From Anthostomella pinea (taxonomy: Eukaryota; Ascomycota; Sordariomycetes; Xylariales; Xylariaceae), in the NCBI GenBank assembly GCA_963556695.1, contig CAUWAG010000007.1:2852001-2916000 (forward strand): a DNA stretch of 64,000 nucleotides, in the 5' to 3' direction. Numbering within the stretch: the stretch's first letter is position 1; every line of letters starts with the position of its first letter. Positions 1-15,882 of this stretch are shown here, in pieces. The notes under the pieces are model-generated. The model ran no database searches and was not told the origin of the DNA. It was given only the letters and a program-made list of their open reading frames with translations. Position numbers and translations under genes: made by a program.

Positions 1-972
1 TCGTGCTGCTGGAGATCGAGGAGATGAGGGAGAACATCCGCACCGACGGCATCGATAAGAGACCGTGGGACTACCGACCCTTGGCCTTGACCCACAACGG
101 CCGCTGGAGGATGGCTCAAGTGCTCATGATTTCAATCTTCGGGCAGTTTTCAGGTAACGGACTGGGTTACTTCAATACCACGATCTTCAAGAACATTGGA
201 GTCACCAGCGTACCGGCGCAGTTGGGATACAATCTCCTGAACTCGTTCCTGTCGGCTGTGGGAGCTTTGTCCGCGGTTGCCTTTACTGACCGGATGCCTC
301 GCCGGAAAGTCCTCGTCTTTGGAACGTTCGGTGCGTCTTCACTTTACCCCATCCCTGATTACCGAACCGGCTAACAATCTATGCTTACCAGCCTGCGCAT
401 GTGCTCTTGCTGTCAACTCCGGCCTTTCCGCCGCCCTGGCCGGGCAGGGAGAGCACGTCCAGACCTCCTATGCCAAAGGAGCTCTCGCCTCGTACTTTTT
501 GTTCAACATAGTATTTTCTTTCACCTATACGCCCCTGCAAGGAGTCATTCCCACCGAGGCCCTAGAGACGACAATGCGAGCCAAGGGTCTTGCTGCAAGC
601 GGATTCCTCGTGAATGCTGTTGGTTTCATCAACCAGTTCGCCGGCCCCATCGCTCTTCAGAACATAGGCTACAAGTACATTTATGTATTCGTTGGCTGGG
701 ATTTGGTAGAGACCGCCGCTGTAAGTCAGACCCAAAGCCCCTTTCCCTTCGTCTCGAGTCAAACGTCAAGAAACCTTTCATGGTAGCCTGCCAGCTTGCT
801 AATCTTCTTTTCCCAGTGGTACATGTTTGGAGTTGAGAGTCAGGGCCGTACGCTTGAGCAACTGGAATGGGTCTACGACCAGCCTAACCCTGTCAAGGCG
901 TCGCTCAAGGTTGACAAGGTCATTGTGCAGGCGGATGGAAAGGTTACCGAGAAGGTGGTATCAGAACTTTGA
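1..972 (+). CDS. MFS sugar-type transporter, 3' part (5' end outside window)
   Basis: Exons are <1-330, 392-720 and 817-972. The introns 331-391 and 721-816 both have GT...AG ends and restore one continuous frame ending in TGA at 970-972. The protein piece holds hydrophobic membrane segments (for example around MISIFGQFSGNGLGYFNT and GALASYFLFNIVFSFTY). It also has the sugar-porter hallmark of a conserved PTEALETTMRAKG loop and a final membrane span followed by an ESQGRTLEQLEWVY tail, the counterpart of the ETKGRTLEELDEVF tail of fungal hexose and lactose-permease-like carriers. It should act in the plasma membrane as a sugar or small-molecule importer. Its position 3.7 kb upstream of a terpene synthase makes a role in metabolite export or sugar supply possible, but that is inference. 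The first transmembrane helices lie off the window. Confidence 0.85.
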
Positions 973-6060
<5,088 letters not shown>

Positions 6061-6527
6061 ATTTCTGTCAAGGCTTGGGGTCACAGAGTGAGTGAAACGG
6101 TTGTCTATGTGTCGTATAGTAAGGGGTAGATCGGAATAAAATTGAAATCTTGCCTTCTTCCTGAATATGGGCATCTCGTTGACCCTATGTGCCCTTGCCT
6201 GCCGGTACCGTATACCCCTCTTTTCGGCTTAATGCCTCGCTGATTGGAGCAATAACCGTGGTAAACACATTGTAAAGGACGAGGGGTCTTCGTTAGGTAG
6301 TGTAGACGGACAAATAAGGCAACAAGGGAATATTAACAATGGTTGTTTGTAGGATTCACAGACTTCCATACTGATACTAGTTCGGGACACGAGAAATCAG
6401 AGGAACGCGGAAAGTACACCAATGCCAGATAGACTTCAATTCGGTGAAGACATCGTTATTCTCGTACGCGACCACGATAGCTCAAAGTAGGGAATTCAAC
6501 GCATGTGTGACTGGCGAGTAGATGCCC
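6061..6527. other. Intergenic between convergent terpene synthase and glycosyltransferase genes
   Basis: This 467-base spacer lies between the stop codons of two convergent genes. No ORF or motif of note was seen; it should hold both 3' UTRs. Confidence 0.6.
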
Positions 6528-7887
6528 CTATCCTTGTACACCTCCCTTCGGCTCCAGGACAGCAACATCCAGGACCTCCTCGTCAGGCCACTCTATCTGC
6601 ATCGGCAGCATCTTCCGCGTCTGGTCGAAATGCACACTTCCATATCGTAGATACGCAGCGAACGTCCCCTCCACGTTATCCTTGTCCTGATGTTCCTTGG
6701 AGTCCCACAAATCCGCGAGGAAGGAGTCCAAGGCCCCCGCTGGGCCATGTGACAGCTTCATCGTGGACGTATTGGCAAGCGCGTCGTTCACGAAAGATTC
6801 CGCTGCCTCCCACTTGTCGTCCTTGACCACACCCTCTCCCGTGTGTTGGGTGGTGAGAAGCTCGAACTGGCGCGTGCCTGACCAGCCTGTCACCTGTTGA
6901 AAATAGTAGGTCTCCTGTAGGGCCGGGAACAGAAGCATCGAGTATGAATAGTACTCTACACCATTGAAGCCGTCCGTAGGGTCGATGAGCTTGCGTAAAC
7001 GCTCGAAGCACATGAAGTGGGCAAGGTAGTCGCTGAAGGCCTCCATCATGAGGTTGAGGTCCGGGCAGTTCAGCTTGTCGAGGGGAGGGGAGAGCAATGG
7101 TAGATGTCTCAGGAGAGGGTGCTTGTGGAACCCTTCGGAGTTCGTGACGCCTTCCCAAAGAGCGACGTAGATGTCCTATCGAGATCGAGTCAGCGGTTTC
7201 TCCTTGTCAACAACATGATGAGAAGCAGGCATAAGGGGATCAATGACTGCTGAGATCACATACATGCCAGCGCTTGATGAAAGGGTTACCGCGCTTGGCC
7301 GCAATGAATCCATTAAGCATGCAGTTGACGCCTGGCCGCATCTCGATGACGAACCCGGACATCTCATATGGCGATTCCGGGTCCTCGATCTGCTTCCAGC
7401 AAATGTCGTCCACATGCCGAAATAGGAAAGAGCCGGCATCCATCCAAATGCCGCCGTACTTCCAGATAAGCGGCAGTCGTACCAGATCGCCCGAGTGCGG
7501 TCCGACGTGCGGGCCGTCCATCGTATTGTTGTTGAAGGCATCAGGGAAGAATGAACTCTCAACGAAGTGGCTGACGTTCGTTTCAGATCCTGGCACTCTG
7601 TCGAGAAGGTGTACAGTCCAGTCTGGTCCGAGTCTTCGAACCCAGTTGATGATGTTTCGCTGGACCCAAGGGGTCATCTGGGTATATCCGGAGTGCCAGA
7701 AGGCCCAGACGTTCTTCTCTGAAGAAACGGGATGTCGAAGCTGAAGCCATGTTGCGATTTCTTCATCGGTGCGGAGATCGAGCTTCTCGGGGGCTATCAG
7801 CTTCAACCCGGGAGGCACTCCGACCTTGTCGACCTCCGGGGAGGTGATTCCGGGCAGAGGGGCGACTTCGACTGCTGAGGGTGCCAT
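6528..7887 (-). CDS. Caps_synth-type glycosyltransferase
   Basis: The model is complement(join(6528-7175, 7264-7887)), giving 423 aa. The 88-nt intron 7176-7263 (GT...AG on the minus strand) falls in phase 0. The N-terminal half shows the capsular-polysaccharide-synthesis / GT32-like fold signature: NVWAFWHSG at about 59-67, then GDLVRLPLIWKYGGIWMDAG at 133-152. In GT32 enzymes this region carries a DxD sugar-nucleotide and metal motif. Here the corresponding triplet is D-A-G, which is usual for the fungal Caps_synth group as far as I recall but means metal binding cannot be assumed. There is no signal peptide or membrane anchor at the N terminus, so a cytosolic enzyme is likely. It converges on the terpene synthase gene and is divergent from the P450, so it may glycosylate the terpenoid product (inference). 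The acceptor and sugar donor are unknown. Confidence 0.8.
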
Positions 7888-8904
7888 TTCTGCATGAATC
7901 CAGTTGGCGATGTCTCAACTAGGTGGGCTGTCGACGTGGTTGCTTGAATGCTTAGGTAGGTACTGACAGCGCAAGAGGACGGACCTGCCATATAGTTAGT
8001 TGCCTGCCGAACTCGGCGCCGTGAACGCTGACTTCCATACCTTCCTCTGTCATGATTGTACGACCAGTGCCTGCCAAACAATCACATTGCAGTTTGCACA
8101 TGCACATGCTGAGTCGAAGGATCGTGCAGCCCACTAGATGACAATATGGGATCACTGGACAGTGGACGTAGCCGATGTTACAATGTTTCTTGTCGTACCT
8201 ACTGGCCCTTATACGGAGCTGCATGCAAACTTTGGCCGTCACTACCTACTGCAAGCTGACTGCACCTCTATCGACGCTGGATGGTTGGCGGAAGGCCCCC
8301 TGGTATACATGATAGGCTAATTTCTGTTCCACTCTGATGTGCGCTCCGTCACCGAGTGTCGTGTCAGATAGCAAACCAGTCACTTCACACGAGGATGGGC
8401 CTGATGTGATCTCGGGCCCGATGACTGCAAGGTAGCCGGTGCATATCGGTGCATGCGATGACCATCAACCCCGACGTCGCATCATCTAGTGGGACGTGGG
8501 ATCGCATAGCCCTATGGTTATTGGGCCCTGCTTATGCACTCGATCCTACCAAACAACAATAATACTTTGCGGTAAGATTATGGCTTGTCAAACAGGTAGT
8601 CAAAGCATCCCTTTCCTGTTTGCTTAGAAGATGCGGCATTACTACATGGACAGGGATGACGACGACACCCCTGGGCAAGCTGCAGTAGTGAATGAATGAG
8701 CCTGACTTATCAATCTCGAATAACTTAGTATCTAAGTGGTTTGATGCTGACGAACCGCCACTCATAGGATCGGGGGAACTCGCGCATTCCTTCCGCCGTC
8801 AAGCAGCACCGCTCCTGCTCACCAGCTCATTCCATGTATGCAAGTGCACACTATCACTTGCCAGAAAAATCACAGAGGGTGATCGAGCCAGACGCTGAAT
8901 CGTG
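7888..8904. other. Divergent promoter region of glycosyltransferase and P450 genes
   Basis: About 1 kb separates the two divergent start codons. No coding sequence is supported. It should contain both promoters. I saw no clear TATA box or palindromic cluster-regulator site. Confidence 0.5.
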
Positions 8905-10835
8905 ATGCACACTGAGGCCATGGACTCTTTGCATATGCCGGCGCCATGGGTGGTGTCGACGGCCATAGCATCACTAATAGTCATGATTGTTGTGATCTCG
9001 AGACGGGGACCGAAGTCATTCAACCTGCCGACTGTGGGCACCGAATCTCGCTATGTCCAAGAAGCAGACGTGGTGCTCCGTGAGGGCTACGAAAAGGCAA
9101 GCCCCCTCTGGCCGTGCTCATACGCGACTAGCTGACATCGAACTGCGACAGTTCAAGAACTCAATCTTTCAGGTCGTGACACCTGACGGTCCCAGAGTCT
9201 TCCTACCGAGGAAATATGCCCATGACTTGAAGAAGTACACCCGCCATGAGGCGAGTGGGATGAAGGCCCTGGCGGACGTGAGTTTTCCGCCCGCGCATGT
9301 TGTTCGGCAGCAAGTTGACAGATCGCAGCGTCATATCGGCAATTACACCACCATCGACCACGAAAGTGATATTATGCTGGGTGCCATCAAGATAGATCTG
9401 AATCGCAACCTTGGGACCTTCGTTGGCGACGTGGAGCAAGAGGTCGCCCACTGCTTCCAGACCCAATTTCCATCGTGCAATGGTAACGTAGCAATGTGTC
9501 CAAATACTGAGGGGATTGTACTGATACTCATAACAGAATGGACACCTATCGATCTCCATGACAAGCTCCTAAGAGTTGTGGCACAAGCCTCAGCTCGAAT
9601 CTTCGTGGGTTACCCGATGTGTCGAAACGAAGAGTGGTTGGACTGCAGTACGAGCTTTGCCATGGACGCCATGAACGGAGGCGAAAAGTTGAAGCAATGG
9701 CACCCATACTTGCGGCCAGTCGCCCAATGGTTCGTGCCCGAGATGCGGCGCATACGCGGCGACCACCGACACGCCCTCGCATTGTTTCTACCGGAGCTGG
9801 AGAGACGAGCAGCGAAAGCCGGTGATTCGGATGTCGTGCCACAGAACGACATGATTGAATGGATGATCGAGCGGGCTCGAAATACTGGCGACAAGTCTTT
9901 TGACAGCAAGGAGCTAGCCAACTTGCAGGTGCTGACGGCGACTGCAGCGATACACACAACTAGGCTGGCTATCATCCACACGCTGTACGACCTGGCAGCA
10001 AGACCGGAGTATGTTCAGCCTCTGAGAGAGGAGATATTGGAAGTGACGAGGGACAGCAACGGGATACTCCAGAAACAACATCTCACGCAGATGAAGAAGC
10101 TGGACAGCTTCATGAAAGAAACACAGCGTCACAGTCCGCCGTCAGTGGGTAAGTTCTCGCGGCCCTATCCAAGTTGCCTCTCCCTAATCCTTCCCTTCAT
10201 GTCGTCGGATTGCTTCTTGCTCAGGGAAATCTGTCATAAAGAAGATATCCGAATTGACGACTGTTCAAACTGACTGATGCCGGATGCAGCCACCTTCCAG
10301 AGGAAGGCAATGATACCTATCGACCTCTCCGACGGCAGCCATTTCCCAGCAGGCACAATCTTACAGTGGTACGTACAGAAATATCCCAGCACAAGACCCT
10401 GAGCCTTGGTTTCAAGGATAAGCTTTGCTATCCCCTTTCCTTCTTCAACCAGACATTGCCTGTACGGGGTTCAAGGCATGGTGTTAACGTACACGCAGCA
10501 ACACGAACATGCTCGAGGAGGCACCAGCCGTCTGGGGCGACCCCTACGCCTTTGACGGATTCCGCTTCTACAAGCTACGCAGCAAGCCAGAAGACGCCAA
10601 CAAGTTCCAGTTCGCCAGCCCCAGCTACGACAGCATGCAGTTCGGCTTCGGTAACGATGCGTGCCCTGGCCGTTTCTTCGCTAGCAACCAGATCAAGATC
10701 ATTCTGGCGTACATATTGACACACTACGACATCAAGTTTGAGGAAGGCGTTGTCGGTCGGCCGAAGAACTTCATGTTTGAGGTCAATGTTCTTGCTGACC
10801 CTACGAAGATGGTGCTGTTCAAGAAGATTGGGTGA
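8905..10835 (+). CDS. Cytochrome P450 monooxygenase
   Basis: Six exons: 8905-9096, 9152-9277, 9329-9482, 9537-10148, 10290-10368 and 10499-10835, giving 499 aa. The ATG at 8920 is an alternative start. An N-terminal membrane anchor (WVVSTAIASLIVMIVVI) is followed by the P450 fold. The oxygen-binding I-helix reads ATAAIHTTR, the ExxR pair is KETQR, and the haem-binding loop is FGFGNDACPGRFFA with the cysteine ligand. These motifs predict an ER-bound, NADPH-reductase-dependent hydroxylase. The C-terminal part resembles fungal terpenoid oxidases of the ent-kaurene-oxidase-like group (inference). Intron 1 (9097-9151) starts with GC rather than GT. Intron 2 (9278-9328) is 51 nt and stop-free, so it could be retained. 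Intron 5 (10369-10498) is nearly duplicated in an unrelated gene at 43869. It is a likely tailoring enzyme for the nearby terpene synthase product. Confidence 0.9.
10369..10498 (+). repeat. Introner-like intron, copy A (P450 intron 5)
   Basis: This 130-nt GT...AG intron matches intron 43869-43999 of an unrelated gene at about 100 of 131 aligned positions. It starts GTACGT and has the inverse ACGTAC just before the acceptor. An internal CCTTG/CAAGG hairpin is visible. It splits a TG|C cysteine codon in phase 2. These traits fit the introner-like elements described in fungi. Confidence 0.7.
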
Positions 10836-11475
10836 CTTGGGTAAAGGAGGCCGGTTGTGACAAAGGTGCATGAAGTGCGAGATTCAAACAATCAGACCGA
10901 GATGTATCGCAAGACTGGAACGCGCGAAATAGGTTTACCGTCGAATCCAAGCTATGCAGTAGAATTGGTAGCGCGCCAATTAGTGCGTAGATGGTTCATA
11001 TGGTTGATAATCGTGTATTCAGTGTTGATTCTCCTAATGCCTCTTGTTCATTGCACTGCCACCTCCCTAACGCCACGGTGGCTTGCGTGCCGTACAACAC
11101 AGCGTGGAGGACATCGCACATCGCAAAAGCGCCCCCGGTCGACACTCAGGCAGTCGACGCATGAATGCGCAGAGTGGGGAGCAGCTACCTGATCTCTTCT
11201 TGTGCATGGCGACCCTAATAATATGTAGAGCCAGGGTGTTATTTGCTCCACGCCAAATGCCAACGTCTTGAGTAGGAGACATAAGCCGCACCTTTGATAC
11301 GTACTAGGTTATTATGCTGCATATTTGGCCGCTGCACAAAACCCCGATTGATAACATAACCTAGCAAGCAAGCAGGCAAGCCGCTTAAGACAACAAGTCG
11401 TACATGACCAAACGCGACCTCTGAGCTACGACTGACACCTCCCTCCCCCCGCACGTCACGTTGGCAACCATAACG
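10836..11475. other. Intergenic region after P450
   Basis: This 640-base spacer contains the P450 3' UTR and the upstream region of a small ORF. No supported gene or repeat was seen. Confidence 0.5.
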
Positions 11476-11724
11476 ATGTGCACTCAGAACCCTCGGGTGC
11501 CCTGGTGCAAATACGGCGAGCACCTCATTACCCAGCGAGTACATATGGTCACCACCATGTGCGACGAGGCCAAGAAGAAGAAGCTTGCTGTCGGCGCATG
11601 CTCGACGGGAACCGTCAGAGGGGAACTCATCAAGGGGGAGGATCAAGAGATATGCAGCTACTGCGTGTCCCATACAGAAATCTCGGATAACAGCAAAGGG
11701 AATATATTGCCGCCTTATTGGTGA
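11476..11724 (+). CDS. Small hypothetical protein with paired cysteines
   Basis: An uninterrupted 82-codon ORF starts at ATG 11476. The product has spaced cysteines (MCTQ, WCKYGEH, MCDE, ACST, ICSYC) and a short lysine run, and lacks a signal peptide. The Cys/His pattern near the start and the CSYC near the end recall the small zinc-ribbon-like orphan proteins common in Pezizomycotina, but no family can be named. It lies between the P450 and the methyltransferase in the same orientation, so it could belong to the cluster or be spurious. Codon choice is reasonable but the ORF is short, so reality is uncertain. Confidence 0.4.
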   Translation: MCTQNPRVPWCKYGEHLITQRVHMVTTMCDEAKKKKLAVGACSTGTVRGELIKGEDQEICSYCVSHTEISDNSKGNILPPYW

Positions 11725-12200
11725 TGGGGCAGTGATGGGGAGTTGGCGACGTGTGGACGAGTCGGACTCGAGGAGTTTACGACTCAGGGTGCGTGGAATA
11801 ATTCGCAGTCTCGAGATTGTGGGTGCTTTTTTTCCTGAACCAGAGTGATACAGTCTTGACTCCGCACCACATCTTTGAAGGAAATAGTCACACTCGCCGA
11901 GGAACGATCAGGTCGAGAGCCCCTGTCTTGGTCCAATGGAAAGTCTCCGGCGCGACTCCAACTCGGTCACTTTCGGGGAACTTCCCCTGACACGAAATGT
12001 CTCCGAGGCGGGCTATATAAGGCTTGAAGTTGCGCATACGAGCAAGCGGCGATTCATGTCAGATATAAGAGATGAACTCTCGGACAATCTCTGCCTATTG
12101 AAGTGTCTTTAGGAAGCGATTCGCTTATTACCAACACATCTACAACACAAGATTTCGCGAGACATCCGCTTCTCGACAAACACATACCAGCAGCTACAGT
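11725..12200. other. Upstream region of methyltransferase gene
   Basis: This 476-base non-coding stretch holds the core promoter of the downstream methyltransferase, including a TATA box, and a pyrimidine/CAACA-rich 5' leader typical of fungal genes. No other gene is supported. Confidence 0.55.
12014..12020 (+). promoter_or_regulatory. TATA box of methyltransferase gene
   Basis: TATATAA lies about 180 bases upstream of the ATG, within GGCTATATAAGG. It is followed by a leader rich in CAACAC/CACATAC. The position fits a fungal TATA element. Confidence 0.55.
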
Positions 12201-12881
12201 ATGGCTTCCAACAACCACTTCTCACGCGGTGCGACATACGAAAAGCTAGTGGGAGGTACTAGCACACGTCTCGCCGCTGCTGCGTTATCCTACCTACCCT
12301 TTTCGACATACACATCGTCAACCCGCATCCTCGACTCGGCCTGTGGGCCCGGCATTGTGACGAAGCTCCTACTTTCCCCAACTCCACACGATGTCTCTGT
12401 CCCGGGACTTCCTCTCTCGCCGCCTCCGCGGGTGACAGGCATAGACCTGTTGCCCCCTATGATCGACCAATACAACCAGAACATCGCCATGTTAGGGTGG
12501 AGCACAGCCGATGCGTACGTGCAAGACTCGGCGGACCTCTCGCGCTTTGGTGACGGCGAGTTCGACGCCGTCGTCATGAGCCTGGGAATCTTCGCGCTCA
12601 AGGACACCGCAGCTGTCGTGGCTGAGATTCATCGGGTACTTAAACCCGGCGGCCATGCCGTGGTCACCACCTGGAAGACGCGCCGACCGCAGAGCATCTT
12701 TCAGAACGCCGTGGAGGCGATGAGATCGCCCCTGTGGACGGCAAGTATCTGGGAAGGCTGGAGTGAGGGGGAGAAGGGACAGTGGCGAGGGGAGGTTACT
12801 AGGCAGTTGTCGGAGCAGGAGAAGGCGACGGCTACCATCGAGATGGTTGGGTGGATTTGCATCGCGCAGAAGGAAGCTTGA
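12201..12881 (+). CDS. SAM-dependent class I methyltransferase
   Basis: Single exon, 226 aa. The glycine-rich SAM loop ILDSACGPGI (43-52) is motif I. An acidic residue follows in VTGIDLLPPM (motif II), then FDAVVMSLGIFALKD, and HRVLKPGGHAVVTTW is the post-motif III strand. This is the Methyltransf_11/25 type of Rossmann fold, used in many fungal secondary-metabolite O- or N-methylations. The C-terminal part is short: after AMRSPLWTA the chain passes straight to IWEGWSEGEKGQW and ends with a strand (EMVGWICIAQ). Relatives I recall are about 50-80 residues longer here, so an internal loss is possible, which would affect the substrate pocket. The start is the first ATG after the TATA box and leader. 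It lies in the same direction as the P450 and is plausibly part of the terpene locus (inference). The substrate is unknown. Confidence 0.8.
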   Translation: MASNNHFSRGATYEKLVGGTSTRLAAAALSYLPFSTYTSSTRILDSACGPGIVTKLLLSPTPHDVSVPGLPLSPPPRVTGIDLLPPMIDQYNQNIAMLGWSTADAYVQDSADLSRFGDGEFDAVVMSLGIFALKDTAAVVAEIHRVLKPGGHAVVTTWKTRRPQSIFQNAVEAMRSPLWTASIWEGWSEGEKGQWRGEVTRQLSEQEKATATIEMVGWICIAQKEA

Positions 12882-13749
12882 AGTTGAAATGAGTTGCCTC
12901 AAAGAATGAGAGAGACGTAGGAGTGTTCAATACGTGGCACATCAGGGAGGGTTTGCCCGAGTAGTCTCCTCCGCATTCGCTGGTTCAGTTTGCAGTATGT
13001 GAGTTCGCTACACTAGTCCCACAACCATTGGGCGGCAGCGGACAGAATCGTCAATTTGAAATATTATCAATCATGATCGGCCTTCTACCAATAAGAAGGT
13101 TATTTTGCCCTTGAGCAATCGAGCTTCCTCCAGTTCCTCATGTGCAGACACGCAAGGGGTTTCGAAGCCGAGTCTCATATCGCAGGACCAGCCTCTGCCC
13201 AGCCTTGGAATGACATCTTTGCCCGTAGCTCCATGGACACAGTCTGAATCAAGCGATTGACACCCAGATCCTGCATACAGCTGAAAACAGGTGATCATAA
13301 AGTCTAGAGACGATACCAGCTTTGCCGCCCGCCAGTTGGTGTGCACTCACTCTGAACTTAAATCCTCGCCGCGCCAGACAAGCGCGTTGGGGTCCACGAT
13401 GGCAGAAAACAAACCCCCTGGCAACGCGAGCACATGTCTTCCTTGTGATTGTTATCATTTCTGCGAGGGGGAGTGTTTTTCGATCAGATATACCGAATCA
13501 ATTCACCCGAGTGGTCAGGCATGTGAAGCCACCATGATAGTTCCGTTCATGGCGCAGGATGCGCAAGGGTCGCCTCGCACTTGTGACAACAAGACTTCGT
13601 TCATATGTATATACCCGGGCCTATAATCGGCTGTACTGCCGGAGAAGCCTTCCTTCAACACCTTGCTTTCCACCTCATTTCTTCTCATCACCCACTCACG
13701 TCGAACCATCCAGACACAACGAACCCCTTGCCACTATCCACCACACATA
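12882..13749. other. Intergenic region
   Basis: This 868-base stretch has no supported gene. Its 3' end contains the promoter and leader of the secreted cysteine-rich protein gene, with a TATATACCCG sequence near 13606. Confidence 0.5.
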
Positions 13750-14655
13750 ATGGCACGTCTCTCTCGCTTCGTGCTCGCCCTGAGCATCGTTCTCCCCACT
13801 GCGTTGGGCAACCCTCTGCACACCACGAACGAGCTTGCCGCAAGCGTGGTCGCAATCTCGAATGAGACACATGCAGTCTCCGTGGCCGACACCGAGGACG
13901 TGTTCAAGCAGCGCTGCGTACCCTGCCGCTCTAGAGTGAGTGACAACCCAGCGTCGTGTCTATCGTTCTGTACTTGTAGCCTGCACATCCGCATCGAAGA
14001 CAAGCGTCCCAGCCCAGGGTATAGCCGCCTCTTCCGTGGCTCCAGGCGCACATGACGTCGTCTCTCCTCCCCAACTCTCCCCTTGTCCCGTGACTTCCGA
14101 GGCTCGTCACGACGTTCTTACTATCAAGCTCTTCAACCGAAATGAAACAGCCACATCCGAATGTTCCACCATATCTTTGAGACGTGCGTGTTCAATAGGT
14201 AGCTGACTCATCCTCATAGTGTGGCGAATATCATATCGGTAAATCTAGAAATCTAGAGTCCCTCCGCTCCCTAAAAATCTACCCTCCTAACCCATCTGGC
14301 AGAGTATTGCAATATTTACAGGCACTGGCGCCGATTGGGTCGCTGCAACGAGTGCGTCATGTCTGAAGGCATTGCGCAATGCATGGACGACCAATACCTG
14401 GACTACGAGGAGCTCGAGCCTGCTGCCGAAGCCGAGGATGCCGAGGATGACGATGATGACCCGAGGTGCACGCCCGGTGTGTTTAATTGCAAAGGAGATA
14501 CGGTTTGGGCATGCAAAGACTCGGGTCGCTGGACCAGGTTGTGCACCCATTGCAAAGACTGCAAACTCAGCTCCGAGTTTGACGGTGCCGGTCCATTCCC
14601 GTTCTGGTGCAAATACACTGGCCCCGGCGAGGCCATCTTCGGTCTGGTTGGATAA
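13750..14655 (+). CDS. Secreted cysteine-rich protein, effector-like
   Basis: The model is join(13750-13935, 14220-14238, 14303-14655), giving 185 aa. Residues 1-20 form a clear signal peptide (basic start, hydrophobic core, cleavage after TALG). The mature part has 14 cysteines in two blocks: seven between residues 56 and 95, and seven in the C-terminal block. An acidic linker (EAEDAEDDDDD) separates the blocks. The 19-nt middle exon supplies CGEYHI and is needed to keep frame and a cysteine. Its flanking introns (13936-14219 and 14239-14302) have GT and AG ends. The first intron is long (284 nt) and might hide another exon. No enzyme motif is visible. Small size, secretion and an even cysteine count fit an apoplastic or extracellular disulfide-stabilised protein, possibly an effector or antimicrobial; that role is inferred. 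Confidence 0.7.
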
Positions 14656-15882
14656 ACAGGAACGCGACCACGCCATTCACCGGTAACGGGACGGACGGGT
14701 GGGCCGTAGTGCTAGACGTCGTCTGGAATTTGGAGACGACGATGCCGAGCAAGGAGCCGGTTCTCGTACCGTTGTTCATATATTGGGTTATGGTTTTGTT
14801 GGTGCTAGATAGAACACGAGAAGGTTCAGTGGGGAGTCTTTGAGGTGCTTGGGTAGTTGATCTCTAATGCACGTATTAATCTTTGACCACTCGCTTTCGT
14901 GGCTTGTGATGAGCATCTGCCTCATCCCGAGCAGAGCTCAACAGGAGTTCACCAGATCATGGCTACGTCTCGCAGCCAGAGGACAACAAGAGAGTTAGCT
15001 ACAAGGTTTCGTTCCCTGTCCTCCTCTGACTACAGCCTCTCTCTGTTTCTGGTGACATGATACGAAAGAGGTAGCTACCGGCGCACCCCGATTCGTGAGA
15101 CTGATCTCAGTGATCTGCGCAGGCCCGTTAGGTAACTTGCTTTTCGGACACTCTCCCTCTCGTAAGTTCCGCCCCGATCCTCAGCAGCTGTGAGGACAGG
15201 CCGTGAGGCGACTCGGTACGATCTTTGCTGATAAATTGGCCAGTGCAAGTAATCAGCACAGGTCATAAAGGTCACATGGCAAAGGACGCACGGCGAGGTA
15301 TCATCTAAGATGACCATACGTTTATAGTCCAGTGCCTAGAAGCGCACACTGGCTGCCATGCAGGCCCTTTTAGACTCAAATATGGCGACCCTTCCTGCTC
15401 GGCTGTCCTGGGACTCGTTCCCGCTCAAAGAACATTGTGTCGTTAGAAGCTCAGTACACCTCACGTGTTACACAAGCCTACGTTAGAATGGTCCAGGAGC
15501 CAAGGGGAGTACTGTTGAAACATACACAGAAGCATTGTTCGAAGAGAAGACCATCATCAGTTCCCTTGCTTACTGCTTTGTGGGTTTCGTGGGTGTTTTG
15601 AGGTAGGCATCCCACGGAACAAGGTTCTTGTTTCCAACACAATGGAGTCGTTCCCGAACAACCGTCTTGCAAGGCTTCCCAGTGGCGAATTTTAATCGCT
15701 GATCAATATTAATATAAGAAATTCTACCAGCTCATTCACAATCGCTTTCCTCTATCATCCACCATCACTTGTCAACCATCTCTAGCCTTGAGATCCCAAT
15801 TCGCTGGCGCTATCAAGGCACCAGAAACTGCAAATCCAGACCCAAACCCACCCATACAGCCAATCTTGAACCGAAGGCCGAA
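14656..15882. other. Intergenic region
   Basis: About 1.2 kb without a supported gene. It contains the 3' region of the cysteine-rich gene and, around 15700-15770, an AT-rich stretch followed by a C/A-rich leader that could precede the next small ORF. Confidence 0.5.

Noticed and set aside
10149..10289. P450 intron 4 as a third introner-like copy
   Set aside because: It is similar in length (141 nt) but shares no sequence blocks with the two matching introns.
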